From NCBI GenBank assembly GCA_002292855.1, contig DBBY01000034.1, forward strand, positions 1 through 18,120: a stretch of 18,120 bases of DNA. Direction: 5' to 3'. The notes below the pieces were generated by a model that was not told where the DNA came from, searched no databases, and worked only from the letters and a program-made list of their open reading frames with translations. Made by a program: the position numbers and the translations under genes. Shown in pieces: positions 14,555-18,120 of the stretch (positions within the stretch are counted from its first letter, which is position 1; the number at the start of each line of letters is the position of its first letter). The DNA comes from Flavobacteriales bacterium UBA972 (GTDB taxonomy: Bacteria > Bacteroidota > Bacteroidia > Flavobacteriales > Schleiferiaceae).

Positions 14555-15574
14555 ATGGTGGATTTTCTGCACGACCCTTCGGCATCAGAGATGGACGATC
14601 GCGAAGCCGAGCAGCGCCTTAGGCCTTCTCGATTCGACGACTTTGCCGGTCAGGTAAAGGTTTTGGAGAACCTCAAGGTTTTTGTGCAGGCGGCGCGCCA
14701 GCGCGATGAAGCACTGGACCACGTGCTGCTCCACGGCCCCCCAGGTTTGGGCAAGACCACCTTGGCGCACATTATTGCCAGCGAACTGGGATCCAACCTA
14801 AGGCTTACGAGCGGGCCAGTGCTCGACAAGCCCGGCGACCTCGCGGGGCTCTTGACGAGCCTAGAGGCCAACGACGTCCTATTTATCGACGAGATTCACC
14901 GTCTGAGTCCGGTGGTAGAGGAATACCTCTACAGCGCAATGGAGGACTACCAAATTGATATTCTACTCGAGTCGGGTCCGGCCGCACGGTCGGTGCAGAT
15001 ACGCCTGAAGCCCTTTACCTTGATTGGAGCCACCACGCGTAGCGGACTCCTTACCTCGCCCTTGCGCGCGCGATTTGGCATAGCGGCCCGCCTTGAATAC
15101 TACAGCATGGAACTTCTGTCGACCATCGTAGAACGCTCGTCCAAAATCCTCGGAGTACAAATCCAGGATGATGCAGCCATCGAAGTGGCCCGTCGAAGCC
15201 GCGGAACCCCTAGAATTGCGAATGCCCTGCTTCGCAGGCTTCGGGATTTTGCTCAAGTGCGCGGAACCTCAATCATTGACATCGAGGTGGCGCGCTTTGG
15301 CATGGACGCATTGAACGTCGATGCCCATGGCCTTGACGAAATGGACAACCGCATCCTGACGACCTTGATTGATAAGTTTCGCGGAGGCCCCGTGGGCCTT
15401 AGTACGCTGGCGACCGCCGTGAGCGAACAAGCCGAGACCCTCGAAGAGGTCTACGAGCCCTACCTCATTCAAGAGGGCTACCTTGCGCGGACTCCTCGCG
15501 GAAGGATGGCCATGGACAAAGCCTATAAGCATCTAGGCCGCACCCCATCGGGCGGCGCGGATCTGTTCTCATGA
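14555..15574 (+). CDS. ruvB: Holliday junction branch migration ATPase RuvB
   Basis: This 339-residue AAA+ motor drives branch migration of Holliday junctions together with RuvA, in the cytoplasm. Visible motifs are Walker A GPPGLGKT at 61-68, Walker B LFIDEIHRL with Asp112-Glu113, sensor 1 IGATTRSG with the following Arg-rich SPLRARFG loop, and a C-terminal winged-helix DNA-binding domain ending RTPRGRMAMDKAYKHLG. Length matches the family. The frame also allows GTG 14549, two codons upstream, but that codon lies in the candidate -7 element, so ATG 14555 is preferred. The end overlaps queG as ATGA. In Flavobacteriia ruvB and queG commonly follow the cox genes, but here the terminator separates them transcriptionally. 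Confidence 0.97.
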   Translation: MVDFLHDPSASEMDDREAEQRLRPSRFDDFAGQVKVLENLKVFVQAARQRDEALDHVLLHGPPGLGKTTLAHIIASELGSNLRLTSGPVLDKPGDLAGLLTSLEANDVLFIDEIHRLSPVVEEYLYSAMEDYQIDILLESGPAARSVQIRLKPFTLIGATTRSGLLTSPLRARFGIAARLEYYSMELLSTIVERSSKILGVQIQDDAAIEVARRSRGTPRIANALLRRLRDFAQVRGTSIIDIEVARFGMDALNVDAHGLDEMDNRILTTLIDKFRGGPVGLSTLATAVSEQAETLEEVYEPYLIQEGYLARTPRGRMAMDKAYKHLGRTPSGGADLFS

Positions 15575-16515
15575 CGCGTAGTCAGGCGACCCAACTTCTT
15601 AAAGCCGAAGCCCAGCGACTCGGATTCATGGAAGCGCGGGTCGCTTCGGCTGGATTTTTGGCAGAAGAAGCGCCCCGACTGGAGCAGTGGCTCGCCTCAG
15701 GGTTTCAGGGAAGCATGCGCTACATGGAGAACCATTTTGACAAGCGCCTCGACCCCCGCAAGCTGGTGCCGGGGGCAAAGTCCGTAGTGAGCCTGTCCTT
15801 TAATTACTACAGCGAGCCCAGCAGCATAGAGCGCGATAATCATCCCAGAATTGCTCGCTACGCCTACGGAGAAGACTACCACCAAGTCGTTAAAGAACGC
15901 TTGCACGAGCTGCTCGACGCACTCTGCGGGGCGATAGGGCCCATAGAGGGCCGCTGCTTTGTAGACAGTGCTCCCGTGATGGAGCGCGCGTGGGCCGAGC
16001 GCAGCGGTCTTGGCTGGGTCGGCAAAAATTCCCTTCTATTGCGCAAGAACGAAGGGTCCTACTTCTTTTTGGCCGAGCTCATAGTGGACTACGATTTTGT
16101 TCCAGACCTTCCGGTGGCGGACCATTGCGGGAGCTGCACGCGCTGCATCGACGCCTGCCCGACCAAGGCCATCGTTGCGCCAATGGTCGTCGACAGCGGC
16201 CGCTGCATCAGCCATGCAACCATTGAGCTTCACGGAGCGCTCCCGCGTGAAATGGCCGACTACCTGAACCCCTGGGTGTTTGGCTGCGACATTTGCCAGG
16301 AGGTTTGCCCCTGGAACAGTAAGGCCAAGGTCCACGACGAACTAAGATTCAGCCCCGGGGCCTGGGTGGAATGGTCTCTGGACGATTGGCGCCATTCAAG
16401 CCAAGAGTCCTTTGATGCGGCATTTGGCCAATCAGCAGTATCTCGAACCGGACTGGCGCGAATTCAGCGCAACGTGGAGGCTGCCTTCTTCTCAGGCGAT
16501 GGCCAGGCTACTTAA
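15571..16515 (+). CDS. queG: Epoxyqueuosine reductase QueG
   Basis: This 314-residue enzyme performs the last step of queuosine synthesis, reducing epoxyqueuosine to queuosine at position 34 of tRNAs with GUN anticodons, using cobalamin and two [4Fe-4S] clusters. Cysteines at 186, 189, 192 and 196 (CGSCTRCIDACP), 212, and 239, 242 and 246 (CDICQEVCPW) give the eight cluster ligands. Asp132 in FVDSAPVMERAWAERSGLGW corresponds to the catalytic acid of the family. The length is slightly shorter than forms with a C-terminal HEAT-like repeat, as in many Bacteroidota. The start overlaps ruvB by 4 bases (ATGA). The end overlaps the convergent Omp28-like gene by 8 bases, with no terminator hairpin between them. 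Confidence 0.96.
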   Translation: MTRSQATQLLKAEAQRLGFMEARVASAGFLAEEAPRLEQWLASGFQGSMRYMENHFDKRLDPRKLVPGAKSVVSLSFNYYSEPSSIERDNHPRIARYAYGEDYHQVVKERLHELLDALCGAIGPIEGRCFVDSAPVMERAWAERSGLGWVGKNSLLLRKNEGSYFFLAELIVDYDFVPDLPVADHCGSCTRCIDACPTKAIVAPMVVDSGRCISHATIELHGALPREMADYLNPWVFGCDICQEVCPWNSKAKVHDELRFSPGAWVEWSLDDWRHSSQESFDAAFGQSAVSRTGLARIQRNVEAAFFSGDGQAT

Positions 16516-17356
16516 CCGAAATTTGGATGGCCTGCAGCACGCGGTAGGTGCTTTTGTCGTAGGCTAAGGCAACCCAATGCATCTGCGAAGGGTTCCAACT
16601 CGGGTCCAAGGTCTTTGAGGCCTCATAGTTTTTAACGGCCCCAACCGCAGAAGCGCCGGCCGCCCAAACCTCCTGACCAAAAGGTCCCCAGGGTGCGGAG
16701 CGAAAGACGTTGTAATGCACATAGTTGGTGTCGCGAGTTTGGTCGGGCATCAATTGGGGCGATACAATGCCGGATTCCTTGAGGTAGACTGCAAGGCCTA
16801 TGGCGTTGCTGTAGCTTCCTTGGGCGCGAACATCCAATTGAACCGTAGCTACTCGCGAGGTGCTGTCGAATCCACTGTAGGCATTGAAGAGGACTTCAGG
16901 CGCCAGGGCAAGTTCGGTGGCAGTCAATGCCGCCCAGGAGCTGTAGGTCTTGAGGTGGGTGCTGCTGGCAAAATCCAAACGGTTTACCATACCGAGCGGT
17001 AGGCCCCATACCCCAAAAAAGCTAGCTAAATCGTCTCCGTCGTCGGTAGTAAAGTCCCGCGGGTATTCGGGCGATACCGAGGTAAAGTTCGCCGGACCGG
17101 CGTGAATGGCCAGTCCGATCACGCGCGCGGACCCATAAAGACTGTCGAGCTGCTGGAGCACCTTCGATGCCTTGGGGCAGTTCTTGCATTGGTGGCCGGT
17201 GAAGTCCTCCACAAGCACTGCGCGCTCGCTCTGCAGTACCGTATCGCCGTTGGCTTCGGTGGAGTTGCCTCCGCCCGAATCGCGAAAGGGTTCGTCGATG
17301 TAGTCGCAGGACCAGGCAAACCCTGACAAAACCAAGGCAAAAGCAAAATTCCGCAT
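16508..17356 (-). CDS. Omp28-related lipoprotein with thioredoxin-like CxxC
   Basis: From the ATG at 17356 this is a 282-residue lipoprotein: MRNFAFALVLSGFAWSC with Cys17 as lipidation site, followed by an acidic stretch (DYIDE) and a Gly/Ser/Asn-rich spacer. Residues about 45-140 resemble a thioredoxin fold: ERAVLVEDFTGHQCKNCPK with Cys57 and Cys60, then a buried helix, and FFGVWGLPLGMVNR containing the cis-Pro-type loop. The C-terminal half is beta-rich. The protein resembles Porphyromonas Omp28-like proteins of unknown function; redox activity is inferred from the CxxC only. The frame extends upstream to 17428, but those 24 residues precede a good lipoprotein signal and overlap the neighbouring gene, so they are rejected. 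It is coupled to the upstream DUF6029-like gene by TAATG. Confidence 0.87.
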   Translation of the reverse strand: MRNFAFALVLSGFAWSCDYIDEPFRDSGGGNSTEANGDTVLQSERAVLVEDFTGHQCKNCPKASKVLQQLDSLYGSARVIGLAIHAGPANFTSVSPEYPRDFTTDDGDDLASFFGVWGLPLGMVNRLDFASSTHLKTYSSWAALTATELALAPEVLFNAYSGFDSTSRVATVQLDVRAQGSYSNAIGLAVYLKESGIVSPQLMPDQTRDTNYVHYNVFRSAPWGPFGQEVWAAGASAVGAVKNYEASKTLDPSWNPSQMHWVALAYDKSTYRVLQAIQISVK

Positions 17357-18120
17357 TAAAATTGGGTTGTTAGCGATAAACTCAGACCGTTGGACGGGGG
17401 AACCACCCGGCAGACCCCGCCTACGCAAAAAATGCCCTGCTGCTGGCGTCCGTAGCCCATTTGAATTCGCGTTGGGCCATCAAAGTGCACCACCGAAAGG
17501 AGCGGGTAGTGAATCCGTCGGGATTCCGAGGGGTGGCCGTAGTTGTACACGTCCTGCACGGCGACGGTCCAAGCCTTTGAAACGGTCCATTCGGCCAAAA
17601 CCATGGCAAGACCTCCGCGAAACCCTTGGCCCCCAGACCACTGAAGTTCGGTGCGAAGGGTTTGGTGGTTGGGCAGGGCAAACTGCTGCTCCCAGACCAA
17701 TGCGGGAATCACCAGAGCGCTGTCGCTGTCGGGCGCGGCAATAATGCTGTAGTCGTTCACTCCATCGGTGAGTACCGACTTGTTGTAGACAAAGCGGTAT
17801 GCCGTGAACTGCGACTTGTACTGGGAACTAAACTTGCGGCTTATGCTGAAGTTGAGGTCGCGAAAGTAGGGAATCGTCCCCCAGGTAAGGGCGTCGCTTT
17901 CGTAGCCTTGACTCCCTTTGTCACCAAAACTGCCGTCTGGCAGTGCCCGACGGTCAATGCTTTGCGACGAGGCCATGCTCAGTGCCAGTTTGGTTCCGTA
18001 CCGACCGCCAAGCATGGATTTTTTGGGAATCAGGTAGTTTACATCAAACTGATAGCCCATTTCACCGTTGAGCTGGGTCGCATAGGGGTAGAGGGCAGGT
18101 AAAACGTAGGTATGCAGGTT
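17356..18120 (-). CDS. DUF6029-like outer-membrane protein, C-terminal part
   Basis: This frame is open to the right edge, so only about 254 C-terminal residues are seen; the Met at 18060 is internal. The visible start (YVLPALYPYATQLNGEMGYQ) and the end (IFCVGGVCRVVPPSNGLSL, then LTTQF) match my memory of the DUF6029 family of Bacteroidota. The sequence alternates hydrophobic and polar residues, with many Tyr and Trp and a C-terminal Phe, as in outer-membrane beta-barrels. The function is unknown. The stop shares one base with the start of the Omp28-like gene (TAATG), so the two are almost certainly translated together. Two Cys close to the C-terminus (FCVGGVC) could form a disulfide. Confidence 0.85.
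   Translation of the reverse strand, partial: NLHTYVLPALYPYATQLNGEMGYQFDVNYLIPKKSMLGGRYGTKLALSMASSQSIDRRALPDGSFGDKGSQGYESDALTWGTIPYFRDLNFSISRKFSSQYKSQFTAYRFVYNKSVLTDGVNDYSIIAAPDSDSALVIPALVWEQQFALPNHQTLRTELQWSGGQGFRGGLAMVLAEWTVSKAWTVAVQDVYNYGHPSESRRIHYPLLSVVHFDGPTRIQMGYGRQQQGIFCVGGVCRVVPPSNGLSLSLTTQF

Noticed and set aside
17357..17428. N-terminal extension of the Omp28-like lipoprotein
   Set aside because: It overlaps the DUF6029-like gene and would bury the lipoprotein signal 24 residues inside; TAATG coupling fits the shorter form.
17626..18102. A 158-codon open frame on the plus strand opposite the DUF6029-like gene
   Set aside because: The minus-strand protein has clear family motifs at both visible ends; the plus frame shows no motif.

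Overview
The window looks like chromosomal DNA of a Bacteroidota species, most likely a Flavobacteriia- or Cryomorphaceae-like lineage with a moderately high G+C content. This assignment rests on three things: gene families largely restricted to the phylum (a Bacteroidota-type alternative complex III set, a DUF6029-like protein, an Omp28-like lipoprotein), starts without obvious Shine-Dalgarno sequences, and matches to the TAnnTTTG -7 promoter element. The genus cannot be named from the sequence alone. I see no tRNA, rRNA, CRISPR array, insertion sequence or phage gene. Gene-free gaps are all shorter than about 170 bases.

Layout. (1) Positions 2-1581 hold the 3' part of korA and complete korB, the two subunits of a 2-oxoacid (probably 2-oxoglutarate):ferredoxin oxidoreductase. 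(2) Positions 1635-2746 hold yebC and a rhodanese-like lipoprotein, overlapping by 4 bases. (3) Positions 2754-3155, on the minus strand, encode a small exported SPOR-like protein. (4) Positions 3325-14484 hold a long respiratory operon, actABCDEF-coxB-coxA. It encodes all six subunits of alternative complex III (quinol:cytochrome c oxidoreductase) followed by subunits II and I of an aa3-type cytochrome oxidase. (5) A strong 12-bp terminator hairpin ends that operon, followed at once by ruvB and queG, which overlap by 4 bases. (6) Positions 16508-18120, on the minus strand, hold the C-terminal part of a DUF6029-like outer-membrane protein and an Omp28-like lipoprotein, joined through a TAATG stop/start.

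How the genes work together. ActC and ActF are the membrane subunits that handle menaquinol. ActB carries iron-sulfur clusters, and ActA (six CXXCH motifs here) and ActE (one) carry c-type hemes that take electrons towards CoxB (CuA) and CoxA (heme a, heme a3-CuB), where oxygen is reduced. In Flavobacterium johnsoniae these enzymes form a physical supercomplex, and the shared operon fits that arrangement. Oxidase subunit III and the assembly factors are not in the window.

Most of this is a conserved Bacteroidota neighbourhood, and I did not find a convincing new system. The points most worth a second look are: an 84-residue His/Ala/acidic repeat-rich loop in ActF that contains no Lys or Arg; His-rich tails on other subunits of the same operon; the six-heme form of ActA with an ambiguous start; a terminator/-7 element overlap that suggests a leaderless ruvB; and the coupled DUF6029/Omp28 pair of unknown role.
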